DNA from: Phaeobacter sp. B1627
Lineage (GTDB): Bacteria > Pseudomonadota > Alphaproteobacteria > Rhodobacterales > Rhodobacteraceae
DNA: 64,000 nucleotides
Direction of reading: 5' to 3'
Assembly: GCF_006265095.1 (NCBI RefSeq)
Contig: NZ_VCNK01000004.1
Span: 424,681 to 488,680, forward strand
In this document: positions 1 to 8,553 of the stretch, one piece after another
Position numbering within the stretch: the stretch's first letter is position 1
Layout: every line of letters begins with the position of its first letter
Position numbers and translations under genes: made by a program
The notes under the pieces: model-generated
What the model was told of the DNA's origin: nothing
Database searches by the model: none
Seen by the model: only the letters and a program-made list of their open reading frames with translations

Positions 1-2
1 CG

Positions 3-38
3 GACGCCCTGCTGCCTGCGGACCTGCAGGGCCTCTGA
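3..38 (+). CDS. possible C-terminal tail of a gene cut by the window edge
   Basis: An open frame from the left edge ends at TGA 36-38 and reads DALLPADLQGL. Ten of its eleven codons end in G or C, as in real genes here. It is far too short for a functional call and may be chance. Confidence 0.3.
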   Translation, partial: DALLPADLQGL

Positions 39-50
39 CCGCCCCAGTTG

Positions 51-100
51 GCACCCGGTGGCTCCCGGTGGCTCCCGGTGGCAACAGGTGGCAACAGGGG
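51..100. repeat. 10-bp tandem repeat, five units
   Basis: Five consecutive units of exactly 10 bp: GCACCCGGTG, GCTCCCGGTG twice, GCAACAGGTG and GCAACAGGGG. A weaker sixth unit may precede at 41-50. The array lies beyond the 3' end of the AraC-type gene, in a spacer with no other gene. Its function is unknown. Confidence 0.8.
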
Positions 101-125
101 GAAATGGCGCGGATTGGCCCCGAAA

Positions 126-983
126 TCAGGGCCAGTCCGCAAAGGAGATCTCGTCCGACCGCCTGCGCCACAGCGGCGTGAAATGGCGTCGGAACTGGCC
201 GGGGGGCAGGTCCTCGTGGCGCCGGAAGAACCGGGTGAAATAGGCCGCGTCGCTGAACCCCAGCTTGTAGCCGACCTCGGCCACCTGCAGATCGGTGGTG
301 ACCAGAAGCGCCTTTGCCTCTTCCATCAACCGCCGTTGGATGTGCTGATGCGGCGGTATTCCGATGGCGCGCCGTACCGCCTCGTTCAGCCGATCCCGTG
401 AAACGCCGATGCGGCGGGCGTATTCCCCCACCGTCCAGTGGTTCTGCAGATGCAGCTCCACCAGGTTCAGAAAACTGTCCGAGAGCCGGTGGAGCTGGGG
501 TTCGGCGGCCTGAACCGGCGGCGCGGCGGCCCGCCAGAGCTCGATCAGCAGCAGCGAGACGCAGTGGTGCAGCACCGTCTCGCTGCCCGGCGCCATCTCA
601 CGCAGTTCCGATTCTATCTTGTCGAACAGCGCCACCAGGGCCTGGATCGTGGGCCGCGCCAGATCGGACAGAAAGATGCGCCGGCTGACCACCTGACGCA
701 CATGGGCCGAGATCACATCGGTGGGCAGCGCCCGCCCCAATGCGCGTTCCGGCATGCGGATGAGAACCCCCCGCGTGCCGGCCGCGAGCGACATCCGGGT
801 GGACCAGCCGGTGGGGGCCCAGATCAGGCAGGGGGCGGAGACATCGCGTTCGACCTCATCCGAGACGAAGGTCCCGCGCCCGGAGACCAGCAGCACGAAG
901 GTCGAGCGCCCGCCGGAGGTGGAAAACTCTGTGGTGGTCAGGGCGCTTTTGATGCGCTCCGCCTGGATGGTTTGACGTTCCAC
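126..983 (-). CDS. AraC family transcriptional regulator
   Basis: A 285-residue protein of standard AraC/XylS layout. The N-terminal half is a sensor-like domain without recognisable catalytic residues. The last ~100 residues hold the double helix-turn-helix, with WTVGEYARRIGVSRDRLNE as first HTH and the family signature VGYKLGFSDAAYFTRFFRR near the C terminus. The frame stays open further upstream (an ATG at 1088 would add 35 residues), but a GTG at 983 has a good AGGAGA Shine-Dalgarno six bases before it and gives the usual family length. It is transcribed away from the liv/aldehyde dehydrogenase operon across a 184-bp spacer, so it probably controls that operon. The effector is unknown. 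Confidence 0.88.
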   Translation of the reverse strand: MERQTIQAERIKSALTTTEFSTSGGRSTFVLLVSGRGTFVSDEVERDVSAPCLIWAPTGWSTRMSLAAGTRGVLIRMPERALGRALPTDVISAHVRQVVSRRIFLSDLARPTIQALVALFDKIESELREMAPGSETVLHHCVSLLLIELWRAAAPPVQAAEPQLHRLSDSFLNLVELHLQNHWTVGEYARRIGVSRDRLNEAVRRAIGIPPHQHIQRRLMEEAKALLVTTDLQVAEVGYKLGFSDAAYFTRFFRRHEDLPPGQFRRHFTPLWRRRSDEISFADWP

Positions 984-1167
984 GCCGGGTTCTCCTGTCG
1001 ATCTGCGGTCATGACCCGCCAAATGTGCAATTATTCCCTCAAAAAGTCTATTATCCTGTGGCCACGGAATGCGTAATCTTTTCTCCATGCCCCGCTTTGG
1101 GAGAAGCGCGGGTCCGGGGAGCAGGCCGGAGCGGCCATGGCCCCCCGTGGAAATCGGGAGGAAAAAC
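984..1167. promoter_or_regulatory. divergent promoter region, AraC regulator / liv operon
   Basis: A 184-bp spacer between divergent genes with an AT-rich block at 1020-1085. A candidate -10 TATTAT lies at 1049-1054 on the plus strand, but the hexamer 17 bp upstream (TGCAAT, 1026-1031) is a poor -35, as expected for an activator-dependent promoter. The livK ribosome-binding site GGGAGG is at 1156-1161. No operator can be assigned by eye. Confidence 0.4.
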
Positions 1168-2409
1168 ATGAAATATTCGATTGCGGAGGCCGCACGCGCG
1201 GCCCGCCGCCTGACGACCTGTGCCACGGCTGCGGTGCTTGCGGTCATGGTCGGCACATCGGGCCTGCAGGCACAGGAACGCGACAAGGTGACCATCGGCT
1301 ATGCCGTGTCCAAGTCGGGACCGAACGCCGGCGGGGCGGATATGACCGTCACGCCCAACTACGAGCTTTGGGTAGAAGAAGTGAACGCGGCGGGCGGGTT
1401 GAAACTGCCCGATGGCCGCCAGTTGCCAATCGAGGTCATCGCTTATGATGACCGCTCCTCGGCCGAGGAAGTGGTGCGGGCGGTGGAGCGTCTGGCGACG
1501 CAGGATGAGGTGGATTTCATCCTGCCGCCCTGGGGCACGGGGTTCAATCTGGCGGTGGCGCCGTTGATGGCGAAATTCGGCTATCCGCATCTTGCGGGCG
1601 CTGCGGTGACCGACAAGGCCTCCGACTTCGTCAAACGGTGGGACAGCAGCTTCTGGTTCATGGGCGGCAGCGCCGACTATGTGAATGCCCTGACCGAGAT
1701 CCTCATCGCCGAACGTGAGGCGGGGCGGATCAACGACAAGATCGCCATGATCTCTGTCGCGGACGGCTTTGGCATCGATCTGGTGAAGGCCGCGCGCCCC
1801 AGCTTTGAGGGGGCAGGGTTTGATGTCAGCTATGACAAGACCTTTCCGCCGGAGACATCGGATTTCGCCACGATCGTGAACGAGGCCTCCAATTCAGGTG
1901 CCGACAGTTTCGTAGCCTTCAGCTACCCGCCCCACACATTCGGGCTGACCAAACAGGCCAAGGTGGCGAGCTATAATCCGCCAGTCTTCTATCTCGGTGT
2001 CGGCGCGGGCTTCCCGGTCTATCCGAAGATCGCGGGCGGCTCTGTCGAAGGCGTCATGAGCCTTGGCGGCATCGACCCCGACAATGAGTTGAACACGGCC
2101 TACCGGGCCAAGCATGAGGACGTCGTGGGCCGCGCCCCCGATTACTGGGGATCGGTGCTGATCTACGCCTCGCTGCAGATGCTGGGGCAGGCGGTCGAGC
2201 GTGTCGGTCTCGACAAGGCGGCCGTGGCGGGGGAACTGTCGACGGGGACCTTCTCGACCGTGCTGGGCGCCGAGACCCGGCTGGAGAACAACCAGCTGCG
2301 GGCCATCAACTGGGTCGGACAGTGGCAGGACGGCCAGTTCGTTGCGGTCTCTGCACAGGGTGGCGACGGCAAGGCCGCGGTGAAACTGCCAAAGCCCGCC
2401 TGGGAGTAG
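1168..2409 (+). CDS. ABC transporter substrate-binding protein, branched-chain amino acid type
   Basis: A 413-residue periplasmic binding protein of the LivK/Peripla_BP_6 class. A long N-terminal signal peptide (twin Arg-rich start, hydrophobic ATAAVLAVMVGTSG) ends near LQA-QERD at about residue 35. The mature protein starts with VTIGYAVSKSGPNAGGA, the usual first strand and ligand loop, and continues with EEVNAAGGL and IEVIAYDDRSS, typical of the family. The ATG at 1168 has GGGAGG seven bases upstream. It is first in an operon with two permeases, two ATPases, an aldehyde dehydrogenase and an SDR. Many family members bind aromatic or other carboxylates instead of amino acids, and the neighbouring enzymes make that likely here. 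The ligand is not identifiable from sequence. Confidence 0.92.
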   Translation: MKYSIAEAARAARRLTTCATAAVLAVMVGTSGLQAQERDKVTIGYAVSKSGPNAGGADMTVTPNYELWVEEVNAAGGLKLPDGRQLPIEVIAYDDRSSAEEVVRAVERLATQDEVDFILPPWGTGFNLAVAPLMAKFGYPHLAGAAVTDKASDFVKRWDSSFWFMGGSADYVNALTEILIAEREAGRINDKIAMISVADGFGIDLVKAARPSFEGAGFDVSYDKTFPPETSDFATIVNEASNSGADSFVAFSYPPHTFGLTKQAKVASYNPPVFYLGVGAGFPVYPKIAGGSVEGVMSLGGIDPDNELNTAYRAKHEDVVGRAPDYWGSVLIYASLQMLGQAVERVGLDKAAVAGELSTGTFSTVLGAETRLENNQLRAINWVGQWQDGQFVAVSAQGGDGKAAVKLPKPAWE

Positions 2410-2472
2410 CTGGGCGCAGGGGCCGGGGTCTGATCTCGGCCTTTCCCCTCTTGACCTGACCTTATTCGCACC

Positions 2473-2501
2473 GGAGTGCGGCGGCCCTGTCCGCCGCCTC
2501 C
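2473..2501 (+). other. intercistronic hairpin between livK-type and livH-type genes
   Basis: GGAG-t-GCGGCGG followed by loop CCCTGT and CCGCCGCCTCC: an 11-bp GC-rich stem with a single bulged T. It lies in the 120-bp gap between the binding-protein and first permease genes and has no U-run. Such hairpins often protect the upstream mRNA segment or cause partial termination, giving more binding protein than permease. That role is inferred. Confidence 0.65.
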
Positions 2502-2529
2502 ATCCCCCTCGAAAAAGACCGGATTTTCC

Positions 2530-3393
2530 ATGCTTGAACACGTCATCAACGGGCTTGTGCTCGGTGGGACCTATGCGCTTGTCGCCATGGGTCTGACCAT
2601 CCAGTACGGGATCGCGCGGATCATGAATCTCAGTTTCGGAGACACGATCATCGCGGCCTGTTTCGCCACCTACGTTCTGTTTTCCTCTTTCGCGATCAGC
2701 CCGGTGCTGGCGCTGCTGATCCTGGTGCCTGCGGGCTATGCCTTCAGCCTGGTGATCTACCGGGTCATCATGCGCCCCCTGGTGGCGCGCGCGCCGGACG
2801 AGGGCGCGCTGGAGGTGGACAGTATTCTGGTCACCTTCGGGCTGCTCTTTGTGATCCAGGGCGTACTTTTGATCTTTTTCGGCGGCGGCTACACCAGCTA
2901 CAGCTTTCTCAATACGCCTGTGAACGTGCTGGGCACGGTGGTGGCCGGCAACCGGCTTCTGGCGGTGGTGCTGAGCCTGCTGATCGGTCTGTCCCTCATC
3001 GTCATCCTCTATCGCACCCGCTGGGGCATGATCCTGCGCGCGGTGGCGCTGTCGCCGCAAAACGCGCCGCTGTTCGGAATCGATACCGATCGCGCGGCCC
3101 GCACCGCCTTTGCCATCGGCGGCGCCATGGCGGCAACCGTAGGTGTGGTGGTCTCCATGTTCCAGACCTTCACCGCGACGGCGGGGGTCGTCTTTACCAT
3201 GAAGGCGCTGATCGTCGTGATCCTGGGCGGCAAGGGCAGCGTGCTCGGCGCGGTGGTGGCGGGGCTGCTGCTCGGTCTGGTTGAGACCTTTGTCGCCGCC
3301 TACATCGATCCCGGCCTGACCCTTGCGGCGGTCTACGGCGTGTTTCTCCTGCTGCTTCTCGTGCGGCCCAACGGCATCTTCGGAAAGGCGTGA
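2530..3393 (+). CDS. livH: branched-chain amino acid-type ABC transporter permease (LivH-like)
   Basis: A 287-residue integral membrane protein with about eight hydrophobic segments. It starts MLEHVINGLVLGGTYALVAMG and has the LivH-type helix motif GLTIQYGIARIMNLSFGD. The permease loop that contacts the ATPase (LRAVALSPQNAPLFGID) lies around residue 165, and the C terminus is VRPNGIFGKA, the usual family ending. The ATG at 2530 matches the family N terminus; upstream GGA is only a weak ribosome-binding site, consistent with translation dependent on the hairpin-containing leader. It pairs with the LivM-like permease two bases downstream to form the membrane channel. Confidence 0.93.
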   Translation: MLEHVINGLVLGGTYALVAMGLTIQYGIARIMNLSFGDTIIAACFATYVLFSSFAISPVLALLILVPAGYAFSLVIYRVIMRPLVARAPDEGALEVDSILVTFGLLFVIQGVLLIFFGGGYTSYSFLNTPVNVLGTVVAGNRLLAVVLSLLIGLSLIVILYRTRWGMILRAVALSPQNAPLFGIDTDRAARTAFAIGGAMAATVGVVVSMFQTFTATAGVVFTMKALIVVILGGKGSVLGAVVAGLLLGLVETFVAAYIDPGLTLAAVYGVFLLLLLVRPNGIFGKA

Positions 3394-3395
3394 CG

Positions 3396-4310
3396 ATGAA
3401 GGTTCAGACTGCTTTTGCGCTGGCGGCGGCGGTGCTCGTCGTGCTTGCGCTCGCGCCCCTGTTTATCCCGGACTACTGGACCGGGGTGCTGCTGGGGATG
3501 ACCGGCTATGTGACACTGGCCACGGCCTGGGCGCTGTTTTCGGGGCCGACCCGCTATGTCTCGCTCGCGACTGTCGCCTTCTTTGGGGTCGGGGCCTATA
3601 CGGTCGCCGTGCTGAACGAGGCGATGCCCTATCCGATGGTGCTGCTCTGCGCGGCCGGGATCGGGATGGCGCTGGCGCTGGTGGTGGGGCTGTCGACGCT
3701 GCGCCTCGCCGGGGTCTATTTCGTGATCTTCACCTTCGGGCTGGCCGAGCTGGTCCGTCAGGTCGTCAGCTGGTGGGAGGTCAATGTGACCTATACGATG
3801 GGGCGGTATGTCTTTCTGCCCTTCGAGGGACGCCACATCTACTGGCAGCTTCTGGCGCTGGCCGCCGTCACGCTGCTGATCTCCTGGGCCATCGGGCGAT
3901 CGCGCCTCGGTCTGGCGCTCAAGGCGGTCGGCGATGACGAGACGGTCGCCGCCCATGCAGGCGTCGATGTGACCCGGATCAAGCTGCTGCTGTTTGTCAT
4001 CTCGGCCACCATCATCACGCTTGTCGGCGCCATTCAGGCCCCCCGCTGGACCTATATCGAACCGTCCATCGTGTTCAATCCGACCGTCAGCTTCATGACG
4101 CTGATCATGGCGCTGCTGGGCGGTGCGATGCGGCTCTGGGGGCCCCTGGTGGGGGCGGTGCCGTTGTTCCTTCTGTTTGAGTGGCTCTCGGTGAGCTTTC
4201 CGGATCATTTCTCGATCATTCTGGGACTGCTGTTCATTCTCATCGTGTTTGTCATGCCCAACGGGGTGCTGGCCAAGCTTGAGGATCTGCGCAAGGGAGG
4301 TCGGGCATGA
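3396..4310 (+). CDS. livM: branched-chain amino acid-type ABC transporter permease (LivM-like)
   Basis: A 304-residue membrane protein with 8-9 hydrophobic helices, the LivM half of the transmembrane pair. Family features are the central FVIFTFGLAELVRQVVSWW segment, the ATPase-contact loop LKAVGDDETVAAHAGVD around residue 180, and the C-terminal VMPNGVLAKLEDL. ATG 3396 is chosen over an in-frame GTG at 3390 because GGAAAGG lies at ideal spacing before the ATG. Its stop overlaps the start of the LivG-like gene (ATGA), indicating translational coupling. Confidence 0.93.
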   Translation: MKVQTAFALAAAVLVVLALAPLFIPDYWTGVLLGMTGYVTLATAWALFSGPTRYVSLATVAFFGVGAYTVAVLNEAMPYPMVLLCAAGIGMALALVVGLSTLRLAGVYFVIFTFGLAELVRQVVSWWEVNVTYTMGRYVFLPFEGRHIYWQLLALAAVTLLISWAIGRSRLGLALKAVGDDETVAAHAGVDVTRIKLLLFVISATIITLVGAIQAPRWTYIEPSIVFNPTVSFMTLIMALLGGAMRLWGPLVGAVPLFLLFEWLSVSFPDHFSIILGLLFILIVFVMPNGVLAKLEDLRKGGRA

Positions 4311-5035
4311 GCGCTCAGCTTGAAATCTCAAACCTGAACAAACGCTTCGGGGGGCTGGTGGCCGTCAACGACGTGAGCTTCACCCTGCGCCCGGGCGAGG
4401 TTGTGGGGCTATTGGGGCCGAACGGATCGGGCAAGACGACGGTGATGAACATGATCTCCGGCGCGCTGCCCAGCGATGGTGGCCAGGTGCGCGTGGGCGG
4501 TGTGGACATCACCCGGATGAAGCCGCATCGGGTGGCCAAACATGGCGTTGCCCGCACCTTTCAGCTGGTGCGCCCGCTGCCGACCCTCAGCGTCGCGGAA
4601 AACGTGCTGCTGTCGCTGGCCTTTGGTCGCAAGCGTCACTGGGGCCGCGAGGCCCGCGATCTCGCCGAGGAAAAACTGGCCTTTGTCGGCCTGGCGGGAC
4701 GCGGCGAGGAGCAGGTGGGCAACCTGACCTACATCGATCAGAAACGGCTGGAGATGGCCCGCGCGCTGGCCTCCGAGCCGGAGTTGTTGCTGCTGGATGA
4801 GTGGCTGGCCGGATTGAACCCGTCCGAGCTGCGCATCGGCATCGATCTGGTGCAGCACCTGCAGGGGCAGGGCATGACCGTGCTGCTGGTGGAACACATC
4901 ATGGAGGCGGTGCGGGCGCTGTGTTCGCGCTGCATCGTGATGAGCGCGGGAGAGGTGATTGCCGAGGGCGAGTCGGGCGAGGTTCTGCAACGTCCGGCAG
5001 TCATCAAGGCCTACCTTGGAGATGATCATGCTTGA
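4307..5035 (+). CDS. livG: branched-chain amino acid-type ABC transporter ATPase (LivG-like)
   Basis: A 242-residue cytoplasmic ATPase. Walker A is GPNGSGKTT near residue 40, with the LivG insert KPHRVAKHGVARTFQLVRPL. Two motifs differ from the textbook form: the signature loop reads LTYIDQKRLEMARAL in place of LSGGQ, and Walker B is followed by Trp (LLLLDEWLAGLNPSE) where Pro is usual. The catalytic DE and the D-loop equivalent are present, so the protein is probably active. From memory, DEW variants exist in a LivG subgroup. ATGA overlap with livM upstream and a short overlap with livF downstream place it inside the operon. Confidence 0.93.
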   Translation: MSAQLEISNLNKRFGGLVAVNDVSFTLRPGEVVGLLGPNGSGKTTVMNMISGALPSDGGQVRVGGVDITRMKPHRVAKHGVARTFQLVRPLPTLSVAENVLLSLAFGRKRHWGREARDLAEEKLAFVGLAGRGEEQVGNLTYIDQKRLEMARALASEPELLLLDEWLAGLNPSELRIGIDLVQHLQGQGMTVLLVEHIMEAVRALCSRCIVMSAGEVIAEGESGEVLQRPAVIKAYLGDDHA

Positions 5036-5741
5036 ACTTGAGAATATGACCGTCCGCTACGGCAAGCATCTGGCGGTGGACAGTGTTGGCTTTTCGGTCG
5101 CCCCGGGCGAGATCGTGGTGGTTCTGGGCGCCAATGGCGCGGGCAAGTCCTCCTTGCTGAAGGCGATGGCGGGCATGGTGCCCCCGGAGGCGGGCGCGGT
5201 GCTGCGCTTGCACGGAAGAGAGCTCACCGGCTTGCCGGCCCATGAGGTGACAAATGCGGGCATCGCGCTTGTCCCCGAGGGGCGCGGCGTGATCGGCCGT
5301 ATGACGGTCGAGGAAAACCTGCGGCTCGGGGCGACGCCTGCGCGGGCGCGCGACGCCGAGGAAGAGACGCTGGCACAGGTGTTCGACATTTTCCCGCGGC
5401 TGGCCGAGCGGAGGGGGCAATGGGTTCACACCATGTCCGGCGGCGAGCAGCAGATGGTCGCCGTCGGTCGGGCGATGATGTCGAAACCGGATTTCCTGTT
5501 GCTGGATGAGCCGAGCCTCGGGCTCGCGCCGATTGTGGTGGGTGATCTGTTTCGGGCGCTGGCGCGGGTGCGCGACACCGGTGTCGGCCTTTTGATCGTG
5601 GAGCAAAACGTGCGCATCAGCCTGCGCCATGCCGATCGGGGCTACCTGCTGGAGGCCGGGCGGCTGACCGGGGCCGGGACTGCCGATGAACTGATGACTG
5701 ATGACGCCGTGAGACACGCCTTTTTGGGCGGCGATATGTGA
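5028..5741 (+). CDS. livF: branched-chain amino acid-type ABC transporter ATPase (LivF-like)
   Basis: A 237-residue second ATPase of the transporter. Walker A is GANGAGKSS, the signature is MSGGEQQMVAVGRAM, Walker B is FLLLDEPSLGLAP and the switch region is LLIVEQNVRISL, all standard for LivF. ATG 5028 has GGAG six bases upstream; the gene overlaps the end of livG by eight bases. The next gene (aldehyde dehydrogenase) begins 15 bases after its stop, so transport and catabolic enzymes are probably on one transcript. Confidence 0.93.
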   Translation: MLELENMTVRYGKHLAVDSVGFSVAPGEIVVVLGANGAGKSSLLKAMAGMVPPEAGAVLRLHGRELTGLPAHEVTNAGIALVPEGRGVIGRMTVEENLRLGATPARARDAEEETLAQVFDIFPRLAERRGQWVHTMSGGEQQMVAVGRAMMSKPDFLLLDEPSLGLAPIVVGDLFRALARVRDTGVGLLIVEQNVRISLRHADRGYLLEAGRLTGAGTADELMTDDAVRHAFLGGDM

Positions 5742-5756
5742 ATGGAGAGAGAAGAC

Positions 5757-7208
5757 ATGAGCATTTTGGAGCTACTGATCGAAGGCGAGAAGGTGCCCGC
5801 AGAGGGCGGCCGCACGTTTACCCGCAAAAACCCCCTCACGGGCGGCGTGGCGACCGAAGCGGCTGCCGCCTCGGTTGAGGATGCGATCCGCGCGGCAGAT
5901 GCGGCGGCGCGGGCCTTTCCCGACTGGTCAAACACCGGCCCGGCGCAGCGGCGCGGGTTGCTGCTCGCGGCGGCCGATAATCTGGAGGCCTGCAAGGCGG
6001 ATATTGCGCTCGCCATGGCCGAAGAGCTTGGCGCGACGGCCGCATGGGCCGGGTTCAACGTGATGCTGGCGGCGGGGATGCTGCGGGAAGCGGCTTCGAT
6101 GACCACCATGATCAAGGGCGAGATCATCCCCTCGAACCGTCCCGGCTCCATGGCGATGGCGATCCGCCAGCCGGCCGGGGTCGTGTTGTCCATCGCCCCG
6201 TGGAACGCGCCGGTGATCCTCGGGGTGCGCTCTATCGCGATGCCGCTGGCCTGCGGCAATACGGTGGTGATGAAATCCTCCGAACTGTCGCCGCGCACCC
6301 ATGCGCTGATTGTCGAGGCGATGCAGGGGGCGGGGCTGCCCAAGGGGGTGTTGAACGTCATCTCCAATGCGCCGGATGATGCGGGGGATATTGTCGAGGC
6401 GCTGATTGCCCATTCGGCAGTGCGCCGGGTGAATTTCACCGGCTCGACCCGGGTCGGGCGGATCATCGCCAAGCTCGCCGCCGAGAACCTGAAACCGGCC
6501 TTGCTGGAGCTGGGCGGCAAGGCGCCGATGATCGTGCTGGACGATGCCGATCTGGACGCCGCCGTCGCCGCTGCCGCCTTTGGGGCCTATATGAACCAGG
6601 GGCAGATCTGCATGTCGACCGAGCGGCTGATCGTGCATGAGGCCATCGCCGACGCCTTTGTCGAAAAGCTGGCCGAGAAGGTCCGCAGCCTGACCGTCGG
6701 CGACCCGCGCGAGGGCAACACGCCCCTTGGCTGCGTCGTTGACAAGGGCGCGGTGGACCGCATCATGGGGCTGGTGCGCGACGCCGAGGACAAGGGCGCG
6801 CGGATCATGGCTGGCGGTCATGCCGAGGGCGTCCTGATGGAGGCGACCCTGGTCGACAACGTCACCCCCTCGATGCGGATCTACACCGAAGAGAGCTTTG
6901 GCCCGACGGCATCGGTGGTGCGGGTGGGCAGCATCGACGAGGCGGTGCGGGTGGCCAATGACACCGAATATGGTCTGTCGGCCAGCATCTTCGGGCGCGA
7001 CACGGTCCGGGCGATGGCTGTCGCCAGACGGATCGAAAGCGGCATCTGCCACATCAACGGGCCGACCGTGCATGACGAGGCGCAGATGCCGTTCGGCGGC
7101 GTCAAGGATTCCGGCTACGGCCGCTTTGGCGGCACGGCGGCGATCGAGGAATTCACCACATTGCGCTGGATCACCGTTCAGGACGGCCAGCCGCAGTATC
7201 CGATCTGA
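5757..7208 (+). CDS. NAD(P)-dependent aldehyde dehydrogenase, aromatic (salicylaldehyde/vanillin-type) subgroup
   Basis: A 483-residue ALDH-superfamily enzyme oxidising an aldehyde to its carboxylic acid. Catalytic residues are visible: Asn150 (SIAPWNAP), Lys173 (MKSSE), general base Glu251 (LLELGGKAP) and nucleophile Cys285 (NQGQICMSTER). The C-terminal stretch around VHDEAQMPFGGVKDSGYGRFGG resembles benzaldehyde, vanillin and salicylaldehyde dehydrogenases more than aliphatic ones; this is a judgement from memory. ATG 5757 follows GGAGAGAG; an upstream in-frame ATG at 5742 lacks a ribosome-binding site. It sits directly behind the LIV transporter and overlaps the SDR gene (TGATG). Confidence 0.9.
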   Translation: MSILELLIEGEKVPAEGGRTFTRKNPLTGGVATEAAAASVEDAIRAADAAARAFPDWSNTGPAQRRGLLLAAADNLEACKADIALAMAEELGATAAWAGFNVMLAAGMLREAASMTTMIKGEIIPSNRPGSMAMAIRQPAGVVLSIAPWNAPVILGVRSIAMPLACGNTVVMKSSELSPRTHALIVEAMQGAGLPKGVLNVISNAPDDAGDIVEALIAHSAVRRVNFTGSTRVGRIIAKLAAENLKPALLELGGKAPMIVLDDADLDAAVAAAAFGAYMNQGQICMSTERLIVHEAIADAFVEKLAEKVRSLTVGDPREGNTPLGCVVDKGAVDRIMGLVRDAEDKGARIMAGGHAEGVLMEATLVDNVTPSMRIYTEESFGPTASVVRVGSIDEAVRVANDTEYGLSASIFGRDTVRAMAVARRIESGICHINGPTVHDEAQMPFGGVKDSGYGRFGGTAAIEEFTTLRWITVQDGQPQYPI

Positions 7209-7987
7209 TGGAAAATCCGATGTTTGATCTTGACGGAAAAGTCTGTGTGATCACCGGCGGCGCCGGCTCTCTGGGGCTGGCTGCTGCGCGACTGTTGCAT
7301 CAGCAGGGGGCACGGCTGGCGCTGATCGACCTCGATCTCGCCGCGCTGGACACGGCGACAGAGGCGGCCTTTGGGGCGAAATCCGGTGATATCCTTCGCC
7401 TGGCGGCCGATGTCTCGGATGAGGCCCAGGTGCGCCGCGCGGTGGAGCGTACGGCGAAAGTCTACGGTGGCATTGATGTGTTGTTCTCGAACGCGGGCAT
7501 CTTTGGCACCGTGGCCGCACTCGAGGACTATCCGACCGAGGTGTTCGACAAGGTGATGTCGGTGCATGTGCGCGGCGCGTTTCTGATGGCGAAACACGTG
7601 GTGCCGCATATGAAAAACGGCGGCAGTATGGTGCTGACATCCAGTGTTGCGGCGACCCGGGGCGATCCGGGTGTCTATGCCTATATCACCGCGAAACATG
7701 CGCTGACCGGGTTGATGCGGGTGCTGGCAAAGGATCTTGCCCCTCGGGGCATCCGGGTCAACGCCATCGCACCGGGGCCCATCGACAACGGGTTTCAGAA
7801 GCGGGTCGAGGACGGGCTGGGCGAGGCCATCGGGCGCGATGGCACCGAATTCTTCGACGAGATGATCCCCATGGGCCGCCATGGCAGCGCCGAGGAAATC
7901 GCGGCATCGGTTCTCTATCTTGCCTCGGCGCAGTCGGGGTTCACCACCGGTCATCTGCTGATGGCCGATGGTGGAATGTCGGTATGA
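7208..7987 (+). CDS. short-chain dehydrogenase/reductase (SDR)
   Basis: A 259-residue classical SDR, a Rossmann oxidoreductase acting on an alcohol or ketone. The cofactor motif TGGAGSLG is at residues 16-23, with the Asp after strand 2 (ALIDLD) favouring NAD, SNAG at 94-97, catalytic Ser145/146, and Tyr159-x3-Lys163 (YITAK). The C terminus has the usual substrate loop and LMADGGMSV. The start overlaps the ALDH stop; a second ATG at 7220 is possible. As last gene of the liv-ALDH operon it probably oxidises an alcohol upstream of the aldehyde or reduces a keto intermediate. Its substrate is not predictable. It converges with the cupin gene, leaving two bases between stops. Confidence 0.9.
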   Translation: MENPMFDLDGKVCVITGGAGSLGLAAARLLHQQGARLALIDLDLAALDTATEAAFGAKSGDILRLAADVSDEAQVRRAVERTAKVYGGIDVLFSNAGIFGTVAALEDYPTEVFDKVMSVHVRGAFLMAKHVVPHMKNGGSMVLTSSVAATRGDPGVYAYITAKHALTGLMRVLAKDLAPRGIRVNAIAPGPIDNGFQKRVEDGLGEAIGRDGTEFFDEMIPMGRHGSAEEIAASVLYLASAQSGFTTGHLLMADGGMSV

Positions 7988-7989
7988 CG

Positions 7990-8535
7990 CTAGCGGAACA
8001 GCCCGTCGATATACTCCGCACCGATGCCGACCTTGTCGTAATGGGCCTTGCACATGGCGATATACTGATGGACATCGAAATAGCCGTCGGGTTCGCCGTC
8101 CTCATCCAGCCAGATCAGCGGGCCGGTGACCTTGAAATGGACTTTCATCGGGTCGGGATGGTCATAGGCCACCAGGGTGTGGCCCTCGCCCGGGGTCTCG
8201 TAGACGAAGTCGCCGGCGGTGGCGATCCAGTCATGCTCGAGGTAGCCCCACTTGCCGGATATCGTGTAGGCAAAGACCTCATGCGGGTGATAGTGCCGGT
8301 TGACCAGCCCCGGCCCGGTCGCCATGAGCACGTCGCACCATTGGTTCTTGGACGGCGAAATCCAGACCGGCCTGGAGAAGACCGTTTCCGTGAAGGGCAC
8401 GTAATAGCGCCGGTCGTCATCGGCGATATTGGGCAGATAGACCTCGGGCTGGGCATCCGGCTGGAAGACTTTGGTGATCGGCTTGAGACCGCGCCAGAAT
8501 TCACTGTCACTTGGTTGGTGGGGGCTGTCGCTCAT
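7990..8535 (-). CDS. cupin dioxygenase, 2,4'-dihydroxyacetophenone dioxygenase family
   Basis: A 181-residue cupin. The metal-binding half reads RHYHPHEVFAYTISGKWGYLE, with candidate ligands His81, His83, His85/Glu86, and a second motif ending at His119 (ETPGEGHTL). The stretch KWGYLEHDWIATAGDFVYE is characteristic, as I recall, of the 2,4'-dihydroxyacetophenone dioxygenase group, iron enzymes that cleave an aryl hydroxyketone to an aryl acid and formate. ATG 8535 is preceded by AAGGAAGGAG; an upstream ATG at 8571 lacks this. Its position among an aldehyde dehydrogenase, an SDR and a ThDP enzyme supports aromatic-ketone catabolism. The family contains uncharacterised members, so the exact substrate is open. 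Confidence 0.8.
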   Translation of the reverse strand: MSDSPHQPSDSEFWRGLKPITKVFQPDAQPEVYLPNIADDDRRYYVPFTETVFSRPVWISPSKNQWCDVLMATGPGLVNRHYHPHEVFAYTISGKWGYLEHDWIATAGDFVYETPGEGHTLVAYDHPDPMKVHFKVTGPLIWLDEDGEPDGYFDVHQYIAMCKAHYDKVGIGAEYIDGLFR

Positions 8536-8553
8536 CGGGAGGCTCCTTCCTTG

